This document shows positions 21,401-34,610 of a DNA stretch of 64,000 nt, piece by piece (within the stretch, counting starts at the first letter, position 1; the number at the start of each line of letters is the position of its first letter). Below the pieces are notes generated by a model. The model was not told the origin of the DNA. It worked only from the letters and a program-made list of their open reading frames with translations, and made no database searches. This DNA comes from Endomychus coccineus (Eukaryota > Arthropoda > Insecta > Coleoptera > Endomychidae): positions 35,754,297 through 35,818,296 of the forward strand of contig OY294068.1 in NCBI GenBank assembly GCA_958510875.1, in the 5' to 3' direction. The translations under genes were made by a program, and so were the position numbers.

Positions 21401-23778
21401 ATTAGACCAGACGGCGGGGATGAAATAATATGAAAACGTGCATTTTCCGGGCGGTAGCAATGTTTCGATTGATTCTTATGTATTTTTTGCCGTAGGTTAC
21501 GATTATCGTTACCCGTACTTTGTAAAGGTTGTGCTTCATTCTTTAATTCAACAATTTGTTAAAAAAAAATTACATTGTTCTTTATATCTCCATTCCTGTG
21601 CATTTTTAGCATTATGCACCTCATAGTTTTTTGTTCCTTACATAATTATCTACAGAATGAGATCTGGTGCGATATCCCAAGTGCTATTATTAATCTGCAA
21701 ATTGCGTTGAAACTTGAAAAAGCGTGTTTTTTTCAACATTCAATATCTCAACAATTAGTCGAGGAAATAAAGCATTGAACCTGGGAAAGTTGGCGCAGTT
21801 GGATGGATTGAGATGCGGTTTTCTGCATTTGATTCAGAAAGTGATTTAGAAACTTTTTCCGGTATTTTTGTTTTGCGGAAAAAAATTGTTGCATTTCTAC
21901 AGCCAAAAATGCATTTTTAAAAGATGCCCTTTTTGAGGTAAATAAAAAAATTGGCTCGAATTGGTTTCTTGGGGGTTTTTGGGGTCGCTGAACACGAATA
22001 TGATATATAAAAAATTCCCTGAGGTCCCCTTGGACCTCCCCGGGGGTATACTAGCGTCCTGACGTCCTGGATATCGACGAAATTAATGAAAAAATTATTT
22101 TCAATGTTTGCAAACTGTTCGAAAGGTGATATGAAGGTTGCTAGTGATGATAACGACATGAAAAAACTCTTCTGCAATACCTGGTGTACCCTGCGTCCGG
22201 GTAACGACGTCATCTTCTAGGAATTTGCTAATTTTTCTTCATAAAAGGCAACAAATTCTAGCTCTCGGGGGTTTTCAAAGTCGCCGATCACGACTATGAC
22301 ACTCGCAATGTGCTGCAAATTACCTGGGGGTGTTTTCGGGTCTCTGGAGCCCTGTTTACCTACGCCATCTTCTAGGAATTTGTTAATTCTTCTTCATAGA
22401 ATGTAACATGTTCTAGCTCTCGGGGGTTTTTATTGTCGCCGATCACGATTATGATACTCACAATGTTGTGCAAATTCCTAGAAGATGACGTAGATACACA
22501 GACATTGTGAGTGTCACAGTCGTGATCAGCGACTTTGAAAACCCCCGAGAACTAGAATTTGTTGCCTTTTATGAAGAAAAATTAGCAAATTCCTAGAACA
22601 TGACATCGTTACCCGGACGCAGGGTACACCAGGTATTGCAGAAGAGTTTTTTCATGTCGTTATCATCACTAGCAACCTTCATATCACCTCTCGAACAGTT
22701 GACAAACATTAAAAATAATTTTTTCATTAATTTCGTTGATATCCAGGACGTCAGGACGCTAGTATACCCCCGGGGAGGTCCAAGGGGACCTCAGGGAATT
22801 TTTTAAATATCATATTCATGTTCAGCGACCCCAAAAACCCCCAAGAAACCAATTCGAGCCCATTTTTTTATTTACCTCAAGAAGTGCATCTTTGAAAAAT
22901 ACATTTTTGGCTGTAGAAATGCAACAAATTTTTTCCGCAAAACAAAAATACCGGACAAAGTTTCTAAATCACTTTCTGAATCGAATGCAGAAAACCGCAT
23001 CTCAATCCATCCAACTGCGCCAACTTTCCCAGATTTGGCCTATTTTAGTGCTTTATTTCCTCGACTGAATTAAAATACCTAGGAGCTTGAAATTCTAAGA
23101 AAATTTTGCTATTACTAAGATAAATAAGTGCACCAAATTTCAAAACGATCGCTTTTTAACTTTTAGAGTTATTAACGATCAAATTTTTTTTCGAAGTTTA
23201 GTTACATAATGGGCCAAAGTTGCTGTGATCGTCTAATTCTGATCCAACTCAAAAATTCAAATTTAATATTCCGTTGAAATTAAAAAAAAAAGTTAATTAG
23301 AACAGATTTTATAACTTGAGGAATTGAAAAAAAAATTATCTCCGCTCCTGTGCTTGCTAGGACATTTTTTTTTAATTTATAAAAAACATTATTAATTATT
23401 AATTGTTGAGATATTGAATGTAGAAAAAAACACGCTTTTTCAACTTTCAACGCAATTTGCAGGTTAACAATGGCCCTTGGGATATCGCACCAGATCTCAT
23501 TCTGTATATAATTAAGTAAGGAACAAAAAACTATCTGGTGCATGATGCTAAAAATGCACAAGAAAGGAGATATAAAGAAAAATGTAAAAAAAAAGTAATT
23601 TTTTTTCACAAATTGTTGAATTAAAAAATGAAGCACAACTTTTACAAAGTACGTTTAACGATAATCGTATCCTGCAGCAAAAAATACATAAGAATTGATC
23701 GAAACATTGCTGCCGCCCGGAAAATGCACGTTTTCATATAGTTCGTTCCCGCCGTTCCCATCTGGTCTAAGGATGCAA
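21401..23778. mobile_element. Large palindromic (foldback) element, non-coding
   Basis: Two inverted arms meet near 22485-22500. The outer tips share TTAGACCAGA, ATGAAAACGTGCATTTTCCG and GGCGG. The same frame (starting MTSLPGRRVHQVLQK) opens on the minus strand at 21917-22213 and on the plus strand at 22600-22806, because it is the same DNA inverted. The left arm lacks about 330 bp present in the right arm (about 23055-23395). The left arm carries two copies of a roughly 100-bp unit containing AGCTCTCGGGGGTTTT, and the right arm carries one inverted copy. No transposase is visible. Confidence 0.8.
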
Positions 23779-23935
23779 CAAGAAGTCTTAGTTTATCTAC
23801 AATTTCATTTACGTCATCCTAATAAACGTAATCGATACGATCGGTTTCTTGTTATATTCAAGGATATCATTTTTGATATATCCATTTCCTGTGTATGTTT
23901 AAGACCTAGGTTTTTTCAAGAAATTAATCAAATAT

Positions 23936-24005
23936 TTCAGTACATGTTCAATCAAATCAATCGAAACATTGCTACCGCCCGGAAAATGCAGGCCGACTGG
24001 TCTAT
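23936..24005. repeat. Isolated terminus of the palindromic element
   Basis: A further copy of the end sequence (AATCGAAACATTGCTACCGC, CCGGAAAATGCA, then GACTGGTCTATA) lies 160 bp beyond the right tip of the element at 21401-23778. It suggests a second, mostly lost copy or a nested insertion. Confidence 0.65.
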
Positions 24006-25540
24006 ATAGGAAATTGGTCAATGGGATGATAACTTGTGAAATAAAACTGTAGAGGCAATATATGTTCCCAAAAACCCACAAGTTCAACTGAAAGAAAGCA
24101 AGGAATGGTCTGTTTATTTGTGTGCAATTTTAAAGTAAAACTATTTCAATCGGTAAATTTTAAAGCTATTACTAGGTGGAAGTTAAACTTCATCAACATA
24201 AAACAACTTCTGACCAGTCACAAATGAGATCTTAGAACTCTATTGTGAAAATCGACTGGGCATATAACTGATCTATAAACTATCATAAAATGTGTCACTT
24301 TTTTGCGGGACAAGAAAACTTATATTAACAAGATGTATCCTATTTTTAATACTATATATACAAATTTATAAATACCTAAAGAGTTATCATAAAAAAATAA
24401 GAACTATTTACACAAATTTTTACATCAATTGAAAAGAATCTTTACATGACAACCAATTAATCAAATATAACAGCTTATTTACCTTTGACTTCGGAAACTG
24501 GAAACTGATTCTTAATATCTTTAGGAATAAATTCAAACAACAATCGAATAAAATACAAACTCTAGTTTTCAATGTAACTGAACTAGTTGTGAAATCTGAT
24601 TTTTTTTTCTATAAAATGAGAATTGCATGAAAAAGTATTAATGACCAAATGTAAATTATTCAACTACTAGTTCATTCGATAAATGTGTTGCAAGACTAAA
24701 GTGGTGGTTTCTTTAAGAAGTTTTAAACATTCGCATTTCTGATGTTTCCTAATTGGAAGTGGATCTGGGATTAAACCAACAAATACACATAATATGAGGC
24801 TATGTAGCCCCAATAAAAATTTTAAATTAAAATTTTTAATCTGTAATTATAGTTTGCCCCCTTTGAAACCGAACTCCATTAAATTCTTGAATAATCTAAG
24901 TCATTCATATGTACTGAAGGTAAGATAAATTGATGAATAATGTATTATTAACGCTAATCCTCTACTTAGTTTAAACCGTTAATAGTTCACAGTAAATTTC
25001 GTTTTTACCTAATAATAATACTTTGAAGGATTATTGAGGCAAAGAAAATTTTTTTTGTTAATGAACTATCACGAAGTAGCGGTAAAAAGTTAAATCAATA
25101 AAATTTATGAATTGGGAATTTTGTGAGTCCTCCATAATAAAAAAATTAATAATTGTAACACGTTTTTTGAAAACTCTAAGCAAGAATAGTCTCCCCACAG
25201 GAAAAGGGGCTTTATATTTTGGCCGCTTCCACATACTTTTTTGTTTACAATTTCATCTGGGATCACAAAGACTACAAAATATGAAAATGAGGCATTCCCC
25301 TCAAAAAAACAATGATTTTAGATTTCTATAAATGAATTAATGCAACTTAAACATTGGAAAATTCATATTGACTCTAAGTTTTGGATCATTAATATTTTTT
25401 CATAATTTTAGCGTTTTAATAGTTCGATGTGAAATTAGAAATGTTAAGGATACTGTTCCTGAGTTATACTTAGAATTAGACAAAAATATCTCAATATTTC
25501 TTCTCCCTAAATATACAAAAAAAAAAATTATGAAACCTAC
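24006..25540 (-). other. Region 3' of Fcp1, likely untranslated and intergenic
   Basis: AT-rich, with no coding segment recognised. The 3' untranslated region of Fcp1 should occupy its right part; the exact end could not be fixed. Confidence 0.45.
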
Positions 25541-28500
25541 TCATTCATTCGATAAGAATTCCCTTTCTAGTGCCGCCCCCATCATATTCCATTCACCGTC
25601 GTCCACTTCATCGGGAGGTTCGATGCTTCCTTCGCTATCATGAGAATCTGGTTCAATGTCCAAATCCACGTCTAACATTTCACCCCTTCTAAATTTAGCA
25701 CTGGGCATTTCGTCATCTTCCGTAGTAGTATTGAAATCATCATTGAATATATTCCCGTCTTCGCGACTCCTTTTATACCCACGAGGGAATTCAGCTGTTA
25801 ATGATTCTACACTACTGCTGCTACTACTACTGTCTTCAGCTTGTTGCGGCAGAACATCTACAATCTTTTCAATTGCTGGTTTTTCATCTTCACTGCTCTC
25901 ACTCTCGTCGTCCAATATATCTTCAACCTGTAAATTAGATAAGTAACGAGTCTGTGGAACACAAAATCGAAGAGATTGTTCTCAAATAGCATATACGCTA
26001 AGGGAAAAATATGGAAGTCACATCATCAAGGATGATTGTTCTGCCTGAGGATATAATGGAAACATCCCCTACTGAACTCTTCAGTTGTTGCGAAGCCCAC
26101 AAATCAAACTCCTCGCCTTGAATTAGGTACACATTCAAGTTTATATTAGACAATACAGCAGAGAAATTCTATTTGGCAACAAATCATTAAGAAGCAGTTT
26201 CTTTGGTGTTGCTTATGATGTTATAACAAATTTGTTAACGGCGTCGACGTGATCACTAAAATTAAGATCATCCTAAACACTTACAAGTCATATGCAAATA
26301 GCGCATCTTGTAACTCAGAGTTGAGTCATAAATGAATAATATAAACAATATTGGTCCCAAATTGGATCCTTGTGGTACACCAGAAGGGTGTGTGGATAGA
26401 ATGCACAAACCTCTCAAAGCAAGAATGCTGTTAATAAATTGATTAGTTATGGTAGGATGTTACATCATGAGTAAAAGTTATTTTTTCCTGTATGGTGGAG
26501 ATATGAGAATTGAAATATTTGACAAAACCATTGATTTATGATAAACTGTATTAGAGTACTATAGAAAAATATTTTCAAGCTTTTTTGAACACCAACATCC
26601 ATTCCTATTACATTAAAATTGTTAAAATTATTAAAATAATTTCAAAATTGTAGGAATCATTAAACATGAAAAATGGTTAAAAATGAGAAAATAATATAGT
26701 GGTTTATTGAATTGTTAATGAGTCGATTTTCACTAAACCGCAAATGAAACCGTAATTCTTTTTCACTTTTCATGTCATATCTAACTTGCTTCCGCACACA
26801 CACACACACACACACTCTTATTTTTATTGAACAATAACAATTTACTTTACGGTAAATATTGTGATATATTCGGAAGCGACACGATAAACGTAAAAGCCAG
26901 TCGGTCATATTGCATATTGACTTTACTGTATCTAACTTCAAGATGTTAAGAGTATATTTCTTGATTAGATGCTCAGTCCATGTACCCATGGTCTAAGGTG
27001 TTTTTCACAATATGTGTATGTATGTAGCAATATGTTAGCTCTGAGCAAAAGCAAATAATACATATTCATATACACTGTGTCCACGTTAAGGACTTACCAC
27101 CCTTGTAACTTTTGTATTTTTTGACGGATTTTGATGAAATTTTTATTGTTACGTTGTTATTTAAAATATGCAATAAACTAGTGGATAACTTTAGTTTTGG
27201 GCTGTAATCATGGTTACCTACGACCACTTTCATTGGCATAAATTTCGGAAGGTGGGATTTTTTTTAGAGAAAAACAGATGACGGATTCTTATTCAGCATA
27301 ACGTTAAACTTACCTATACCGATTTTCAGTGTTCTAAAATACGGTGTCCAAGAAAAGAAAAAAGGTATTATTTGGATTTTAGAAATTCATAATGTAAGTT
27401 CCTACTAGTATCTCTAAAGCTTGAGTAGGAATTATCATTGAAATAATCAAGAAACATAGATTTGATTTTTTATTTCACTTATTATGATTTAAAGCATTAT
27501 GAAAACAAATGAAACGTTGACCACTCCAACAATTTCCACTTTTCCTTTCATTATATCATTTGATTACAATTCGATGAAAATGCTCAGTGTGCTGTGAAAA
27601 CAAAAAATGTTATCTTAGTTGAAAGCTGTCAGTAGTAATTAAGTAGTTTGTAGTATTGTTATTACTGTTCCAAATACGCAAAAGGTTTAAAGAATGTCTT
27701 ATTCTTCACAAGAAAAAATGGAAATAATAAGATTAGTTGGTGACGGAACACGTTCTTTTCGTGAAGCAGCTATTGAGTTCAACCAACGCCATCCAGAACG
27801 TAGTATTAACCTTGTGACTGTTGAAAATATAAGCAAATTTTTTTTACCAACAAGGAACAGTTGAGAGAGTTCCAAACCAGCATCGTGCTCGGGAGCGAAG
27901 AGGAAACCAAATGATTCTTAATTATTTTAATGATAATCTACATTCAAGTCTTAGAGATGCTAGTAGAAATTTAAATATTTCTAAAAGCCAAATCAAGAAA
28001 TGTTTAAAGAAAAGCCAAAAATCCTGAATTTTAAAAAAACCTTTTGTACACGGATGAGTCTAGATTTACGACCAACGGGATTGTATCATCACAAAATATC
28101 AGAATGTGGAGCGAGCATGTTCCAAATTGGGTAATTAAGTGTAAGAGACAATACTTCTCAAAGGTGAATGTTTTCTGCGGCATTTTAAATGAAAAGATTA
28201 TTGGGCCATACTTTTTTTTATGACAATTTATATGCTTCTTAGATTTCTACAAAATGAGTTTAACGATGCACTTGATGACCTTCTTCTACAACTTGATGGA
28301 GCACCTATCCATAACGCTGTTAATGTGAGACAGTGGGTAAATGATAATTTTCCTAATCGTTGGATCGGACGCAGTAGTAGTCCTCTTATTCGTTGGCCGC
28401 CGAGATCCCCAGACATTACGTCGCTTGATTTTTTCTTTGGGGGACAATAAAAAATATGGTGTATGCTACAAGGCCTCAGAACGGAGAAGAACTGATTGAA

Positions 28501-31500
28501 TCGAAGAAGCTCGTCACAGTATAACTCGACAGCAGTTAAGAAATATGATAAGGAATAATCGGCGACGAATTGACAAGTGTAAAAGCGAATTCGAATTACA
28601 AAAAATTTTTCTTACAAATTTCTCATTTTTCAATTTAACAATAAAATTGTTTTATAATTCGTATTAGTGTTGATAAAAGTTAATTTTCTTTCCTTGGACA
28701 ACCTGTATTTTAGAATACTGAAAATCGGTACAGGTAAGTTTAACGTTATCCTAAATAAGAATCAGTCATCTGTTTTTCTCTAAGAAAACCCCTAATAATA
28801 CTTTCTGAAATTTAAGCCAATAAAAGTGGTCTTAGATGGCCATGATTACAGCCCAAAACTAAAGTTATCAACCAGTTTAATGCAGATATTGAATACCAAC
28901 CTAACAAAAAACAGTTTATCAAAATCCGTTAAAAAATACAAAAGTTACAAGTGGTGGTAAGTAAGGTGGTAAGTCCTTAACGTGGACACTGTATGTATGT
29001 TAAATCCTAATAAATTTATTATTTATGTTTTCAATTAGGTACATTTATTTGATCCTATTATGTTGGCCACAGTTTTCGTATCTTTATTGACACCAATAAA
29101 TTAATTCTCTACTCAATGGCAAGTTTAAAGCATCATTTAGACTTACCTCTTTGTCCATATCAGCAATATCGGCACTCGAGAAAGACATTAACGGGTTAAT
29201 GGTGTCCATGAATCTTCCACTCGGTGTACGCTTCCTCAACGCTGGACTATCGTGTACCGGATAATTTGTTGTATGTTCTGGACTGCTGCAATGAGGCGGC
29301 GGATGCCGGTTTTTTGATCCGTTACTGTTCAAAGGAAATACTTTCTCGTTTACATGTTCCCACCTTTCAGCACACGACCATAACCAATCTGGAGTAACAA
29401 TTTTTAAATTTTTTTTCCTCTTTCCAGAATTTACTTTAGCAGTCCCAGGTCTCACTGCCACAAGGTGTGTTGTATCATTTTCTAAATTTTGTGTCACTGT
29501 TGCACCCAAAGTTCTGGCCACTTGGTAGGCCTTAGAGTGTTCTAGTTTAATGTGGGTTGGAACCAGACCACTGAATGCAAGTTTTGTACCTTTTAAAACA
29601 TCACTTTTTACACAAGGTATCACTTTCTTTAAGTCTGGTACTTCCCCTGACCCCATTTTATCGTATTGTTCATAGTAAGCATTGTGTATTCGTTTTAATA
29701 TGCATTCAAGGTATAATAAATAATCATCGGGATCGTCTATTTCTATTAAAGCATCGGTCTTCTTCACCGTTTCATCTTTAGAATCATCTGTTTTTTTCAA
29801 TACCAGTTTTTCTTCTCTCATTCCATTTTTCTCTATTTTGTCTTCTACTTCTGGAAGTTTTTCTTCATTTACATCACTTTGATTATTCACTTCAGGAGTG
29901 TCCTGTTCAGATTTAACATCGGGCACTAGTTCTTTTTTATCAAGATGTTCTATCTCTTTATTATTTATTTCTTCACTACTTTTAACCTCATTCTCTTCGC
30001 TACTTTTAATCTCATCTTCTTTACTAATTTTAACCTCATCTTCTTTACTATTTTTAACCTCATCTTCTTTACATTTGTCTGAACTCTCTACTTGTTTTGT
30101 ATCAACATTTGTTCCTACATTTTCATTCACCAATGATTGTTTACACATTTTTGAATCGTCCCCAATTTTTTTATCTCCTTTTTTCACAATGTTAGTGAGA
30201 TCTATACCACCACCTTCGTCATTATCTTGTTTATCTAAGCCTGGCGGAGCGTTTATGTCCCCGGTATGTTGGAAAAAATGGTAAGGTTTCACATGTATTA
30301 AATTAGCTGCTCGGGACCAGACATCTTCCCGGTCATCAATTATACACACCATGTCATCGCCACAAGGGAATAAAGCCCTATAACAAACCATTGTATCAAC
30401 ATAGGTCTGATACATTTATAAATGACAACATTTTACTACACCAAAATTTACAATATTGTATTAAGCTTCATATAAACAATATAAACAAAGAATGTACTTA
30501 CTTTAAATTGGCTTTTTTACTTGTTGGGTCAAAACATTCATCCCTGGAAAGTATTCTATTTGAAAAAAAATTTTGATCTGCATCTAAAAACATTGCTATC
30601 ATGTGGGCATAGTTTCTAGCTCCAAATGTGCATATATGCAATTCAAAGAAACCACATACATTCTCCAAAAACCTATGGGTCCCTGGTCTTAATCTAGTAT
30701 GATACCATGGAGAATTCGGTCCATACAGTTGAAAATGATAAACATCCATTATATTTGGGGGAATGTTATCATTCGTTGTATGTATTAGTGTTTGATCTAG
30801 ATCCACCAACAAAACCAATTTTCTGTCTTTTATAAGCCTGTCATTATCAGCTTTACCTAACTTCTGAGCTAACTGTAAAGGAAAATTGTAATGTTTTATG
30901 AAATCCATCATAATATTATGCCCATTTCTAGGTTAAGTTGGTTTATCAAATTTTTATTACTACATTGTACATTCTAGTGAAAAATTGAATTGTGGACTTA
31001 TATGTCATAGCTACAAGTGGACTGATAAAACTAGGTTTTGAAGTCTTCATTAATTTACTTTCGGTCATGGCTTATGAACACTATTAATATGATATAATTT
31101 CCTATGAATCAAAGTAAAATAGAATGATTATCAATCTTATAAATCAAAAAAATGTATATGTGCTATACTTGATAAACCAAGGGTATATATTTCCAATTAC
31201 CTCTTCGCTAACTTTCAAATCTGGAATAGCATGAACCATAGGCACAGATGCTATTGTTTTCAAATCATCTTTTCGCAAATCGGCTCCACATTCAGCACAC
31301 ATATCATTCATTATTGTTGGATGGCTACATGGTTTTATTTCTAAGAGTGTCTCTCTAAAAAATAAGGAAAACAAATTGATATTTTCTTAACGCGCCAAAA
31401 TTTGAAGCTTCATACCCTGATTTTATGATGGCTCCTTCCTGTGCCAAAATTCTTTTTATTGTTCCGGCTTGCGTAGACTTTAATTTACGTTGTTCGCTTA

Positions 31501-31633
31501 CGTTTTCCTCGTTGAAATTGTACAGGAGCACTATGCGACCGATTGCAATAGAATTTCCCTCTCTGACTTTCCATTTTATGATTTTAATAGGTCTAGTTTG
31601 TTGATGCGAAATGCACACCGTTTTTTCAGCCAT
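25541..31633 (-). CDS. Fcp1: RNA polymerase II CTD phosphatase Fcp1
   Basis: Five exons with consistent phases (31416-31633, 31201-31354, 30502-30872, 29147-30377, 25541-25927) encode 786 residues. The ATG at 31633 begins MAEKTVCIS. Fcp1 dephosphorylates the polymerase II C-terminal repeat in the nucleus and allows recycling. Seen here: an N-terminal biotinyl/lipoyl-like part (about 1-75), a CxxC-bearing segment MCAECGADL, the DxDxT catalytic motif DLDQT (148-152) in KLVLLVDLDQTLIHTT, and DDRED (262-266) of the phosphatase domain. An acidic/lysine-rich linker with KEDEVK-type repeats (about 350-385), a BRCT domain (about 509-594) and the conserved acidic C-terminal helix EWNMMGAALEREFLSNE follow. 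The order and ends match animal Fcp1, and the length is somewhat under fly and human. The last intron (25928-29146) holds a mariner-type transposon and a LINE scrap. No break was seen. Confidence 0.96.
26050..26420 (-). mobile_element. Non-LTR retrotransposon fragment (reverse transcriptase)
   Basis: On the minus strand around 26330-26400 the translation PSGVPQGSNLGPILFILFI is a standard reverse-transcriptase motif of non-LTR elements. The catalytic-box region behind it is decayed. It lies in the last Fcp1 intron. The clade was not determined. Confidence 0.65.
26793..26815. repeat. (CA)n microsatellite
   Basis: About eleven CA units in a row, in the last Fcp1 intron. Confidence 0.95.
27073..28991 (+). 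mobile_element. Tc1/mariner-superfamily transposon with about 290-bp terminal inverted repeats
   Basis: TA occurs at both borders (27071-27072 and 28992-28993). The inverted repeats begin CA...GTGTCCACGTTAAGGACTTA and run about 290 bp, including GGGCTGTAATCATG and ACCGATTTTCAGT. The left tip has two extra bases. Between them lies a broken plus-strand transposase. The element is inserted in the last intron of Fcp1, in the opposite orientation. Confidence 0.88.
27694..28610 (+). pseudogene. mariner-type transposase pseudogene (long D-to-D spacing)
   Basis: From the ATG at 27694 the N-terminal helix-turn-helix (SSQEKMEIIRLVGDG ... FREAAIEFNQRHPERS) reads well, then the frame shifts. The first catalytic Asp region is YTDESRFTTNG and the second is LDGAPIHNA (28220-28450). 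The third region is RWPPRSPDITSLDFFFGG. About 43 residues lie between the second and third Asp, near the spacing of DD41D-type elements; a small insertion (SSSPL) may account for the excess. It is inactive because of frameshifts. Confidence 0.78.
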
Positions 31634-32766
31634 CTTTAACGGATATAGTTCCACTTGCTACAAATCTTATTGGTTTATGAAACACCGCGTGCGCGTTCGT
31701 ATCCAATCGAAATTGAATTTTAGAATATGAAAATAAAATTAATTTGAATATTTACTTTCTTTTCCCAATAGTTCTTATTATATAATTCACAATTCATACG
31801 AGGGTGTTGATAAGATATAATTCATAAGCCAATGAGATTCACATGCTAATTGCTGTGAATCGCGAAAAGCACAGAACTGTTGCTTTTGTTGAAATCTATA
31901 ATAATCATCTAAAATAAGTTGTGGACTTACTAAGTACAGTAAACATCTTATTTTAAATAAAAATAGTATTCGAAAGAGTTGAAAAAGAACAACTCTTCGC
32001 ATTTACGTTTTATTGTTATCTACAAATATAATTGAAAAGCATAAACATACTACCGTACTTTTCCATATCGCCCTATCCAATATGATAGGATATTAAATTT
32101 TAATAGTCCAGGATATCATTTGTTGGAACAAATTTTTTTTGAATAATTGATCTGATGAAGGCCATGTTTCACATTTGACGATACATTGTGATGCTATTGG
32201 TGATCTGACGACCAGTTAAAATTATCTTCTGCAATTAACGTCATCGTTAGATGATTAAGGCTTTTAGAAGTTGTAGTTCTTGTTTTGTTTTTAAAGAAAT
32301 AAAGAAAGCGGGCTATTTTGTGGTGTAAATTCGCAATTGGCATATGCGCCGAATGATTGCCATAAGAGGATGAATATATCGGATCTTGTGATCACTGGTT
32401 ATTCCCCTAATAAAAAATCAGAACACCGTGATGAGACAAGACATAATTCCTCATGAAAGACTGAAACTTTTTTCGAAAAAGACTGGTCCTACGAAGATAT
32501 AAAATGTTCTACGATGATTATGTCTCTGAGGTTCGAAATATACCTTTACGTTTTATGACCGGCATCTTATTACGAGATTATGATAATCTTTAAACTTCGT
32601 GTATCACAAACAGGGCTAATTTTTGTAAGCCTGCATACTCTTCCAAATAATCACGGTATCCACTTTTCTCCGTTTGCTCTTGGTAAAACATGTTCAAAAT
32701 AATAGTGGTAAATATTTGGTGAAAATTGAATAAAATCACTCATCACGTGATGAAAATCCAATCTAA
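31634..32766. other. Upstream of Fcp1, nothing recognised
   Basis: The Fcp1 promoter should lie near its right-hand start at 31633. No convincing core element, gene or repeat was recognised further right. Confidence 0.4.
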
Positions 32767-32978
32767 ACTTAAATAAAATAACTATTGAAAGTTTGATTTT
32801 GACTAATTTATTAAATAAATGTAACATAGCTTCTTCAAACAAATATTACAAAGTATACTAGTACTTATTTATATTGCAAAGTACTAGAACTTTGTAATGT
32901 TTATGTGAAACTACAGTTACATTTCTTTATTAAATTAGTGAAAATTATACTTTTAATAGTTATTTTATTTAAGTAAAT
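32767..32978. mobile_element. Palindromic MITE-like element
   Basis: Two arms of about 100 bp are inverted copies. TAAATAAAATAACTATTGAA on the left is mirrored by TAATAGTTATTTTATTTA on the right, and ATTACAAAGT faces ACTTTGTAAT near the centre. No coding sequence. The superfamily is unknown. Confidence 0.65.
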
Positions 32979-33039
32979 AAATGGGTTTACATGGAATAAA
33001 ATATCACCAAATTATCTAATTCTTCACGCTACAGCACCA

Positions 33040-33600
33040 TGATACTCTGTCATATTTACGGAGACCAAAAACGAATCTACAACAGTAATTTTGGATTTTT
33101 TGAAGGTGATGTTTAGTAGTTTTTGAAGCAAGCAAGGAAAATACAATACTAAGTCGTAGTTTAAGGATAGATATCACTATAACATTCACAAAGCTTTTTC
33201 CTCAAGTTAAAACTTTTTAATTTCCTATGCCTATACAAGGTAGGACTTTTTAACCAATAACGTTATATACTCCTCGAAGCGTAGTTTGCAGTTAAATATC
33301 ACTCCAAGATTCCTAGCGCTTTTTGAAGTTTTCAGAACCTGGCTCCGAATCTTAAGCTGCGTATCAGTATCTTCCTCCGCATCAGCCATCATACCAGAAT
33401 TAAAGATTATGGCAGCACTTGATCGGATTCAAAGTCAGATTGTAAGCGTTAGAGTACTTTTCTAAGGACATGAGATCGCCATTAATAAGATTAGATGCAT
33501 CCTCAGATCTAGATGGGTAATATAAGAAGATGCAGCTGAGTGTCATCATCCTGAATTTCTACCTACAAGTTTAAAATACACTTGTAGAAAAGAAAGGGAA
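33040..33600 (-). mobile_element. Non-LTR retrotransposon fragment
   Basis: The minus strand around 33520-33560 encodes QDDDTQLHLL, a decayed form of the reverse-transcriptase catalytic box, and later LKSFNLRKKLCECY, a segment typical of the region after the polymerase domain. Stops interrupt it. Clade not determined. Confidence 0.6.
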
Positions 33601-34232
33601 GGGAGCCATTCTTTCTATCAACAAATCTTACTGTGAGGAAATAACATTCATGTTTATCCATACTATTTGTAGTATCATAACAGCGTTAGACAAATTGTCT
33701 AAGATTACAGCTGTTACAGGGGAAAGCTTGAATGGTTAATGATATGAAATAAATACACAACTGGTAATTACTAATATTTTTGTTGTTGTTTTATACATGA
33801 AAGTAATGATGTCGAATAATTTTCAACTGCTCAGTAAAAACGTTCAAACTCGGTTTCTTGCTTCTTCAAAAATCTGATGTTTTCTTGAAGAGCATCTGCT
33901 AGTCTTTCTTCAACACACGTTTCAAACCCACAACAGTTCGTGAATTTTTCGTATATTTCCATTTTTTATTAGCTAACAAGACTATAGAATTAGAGATTTT
34001 ATGGCCGTTTTTGATACAATATTTATTTTTGGAATTGGTTGCCAACCTATGGTCAATAAATCCCTTCTATCTCCTATTCCTTAATTTTTCGTCAACAAGG
34101 ATATAGCTATATCTTACATCATGAACAGGATTGATTACCGATATAGTCAATCACACATTATACACCAATACAAAACAGTGTAATTAGTAAAATATTTGTA
34201 ATAGAGCACCAGAAAAATGTATGATCGACAAA
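33601..34232. other. Intergenic sequence, nothing recognised
   Basis: No gene, RNA or repeat structure recognised. Confidence 0.4.
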
Positions 34233-34610
34233 TCCTGTCTTGTAGTACGTCGGGATTTCCGGGGAACAAATGCACTGCCCCGACAGCCGAGCGACTACTA
34301 GGCAAGGGTGATACCCCCCACTCGAGTATACATGCACCTAATTAATACGTGTTCAAGGTCAAGGAAAATAAATCTATATAAATAAGGAACATCAACAATT
34401 TTCAAATAACCTACTATCTTAGTATTACCAAAAATACATTAAAAACTGATCGAGCATCTCGAGTTTCGAAATCAGGAAGCAAAATGCTTTGCCACCTCGG
34501 CCACAACCGCCGATGCAGGTTGAACACTGAATTCGGTATATTAACATTTAATTCGCTCTACGCTAGGAGCATATTAACTGTAGGGGTGGGAGGCGCCATT
34601 CTTGCGTAAC
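34233..34610. repeat. Possible solo LTR
   Basis: A GC-richer block begins TGTAGTACG and may end GTAACA. It contains a TATA-like TATATAAATAAGG and shows no coding frame. The borders lack a clear target duplication, so this is only a suggestion. Confidence 0.25.

Noticed and set aside
21917..22806. The same protein (MTSLPGRRVHQVLQK...) on both strands, suggesting a duplicated gene
   Set aside because: It is one non-coding sequence read in both arms of a palindrome; there is no family resemblance and the arms differ by stops elsewhere.
25656..25946. Plus-strand 96-codon Ser-rich frame
   Set aside because: Antisense of the acidic last exon of Fcp1.
29898..30284. Plus-strand 128-codon Ser/Leu-rich frame
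   Set aside because: It is the antisense shadow of the low-complexity charged linker of Fcp1.
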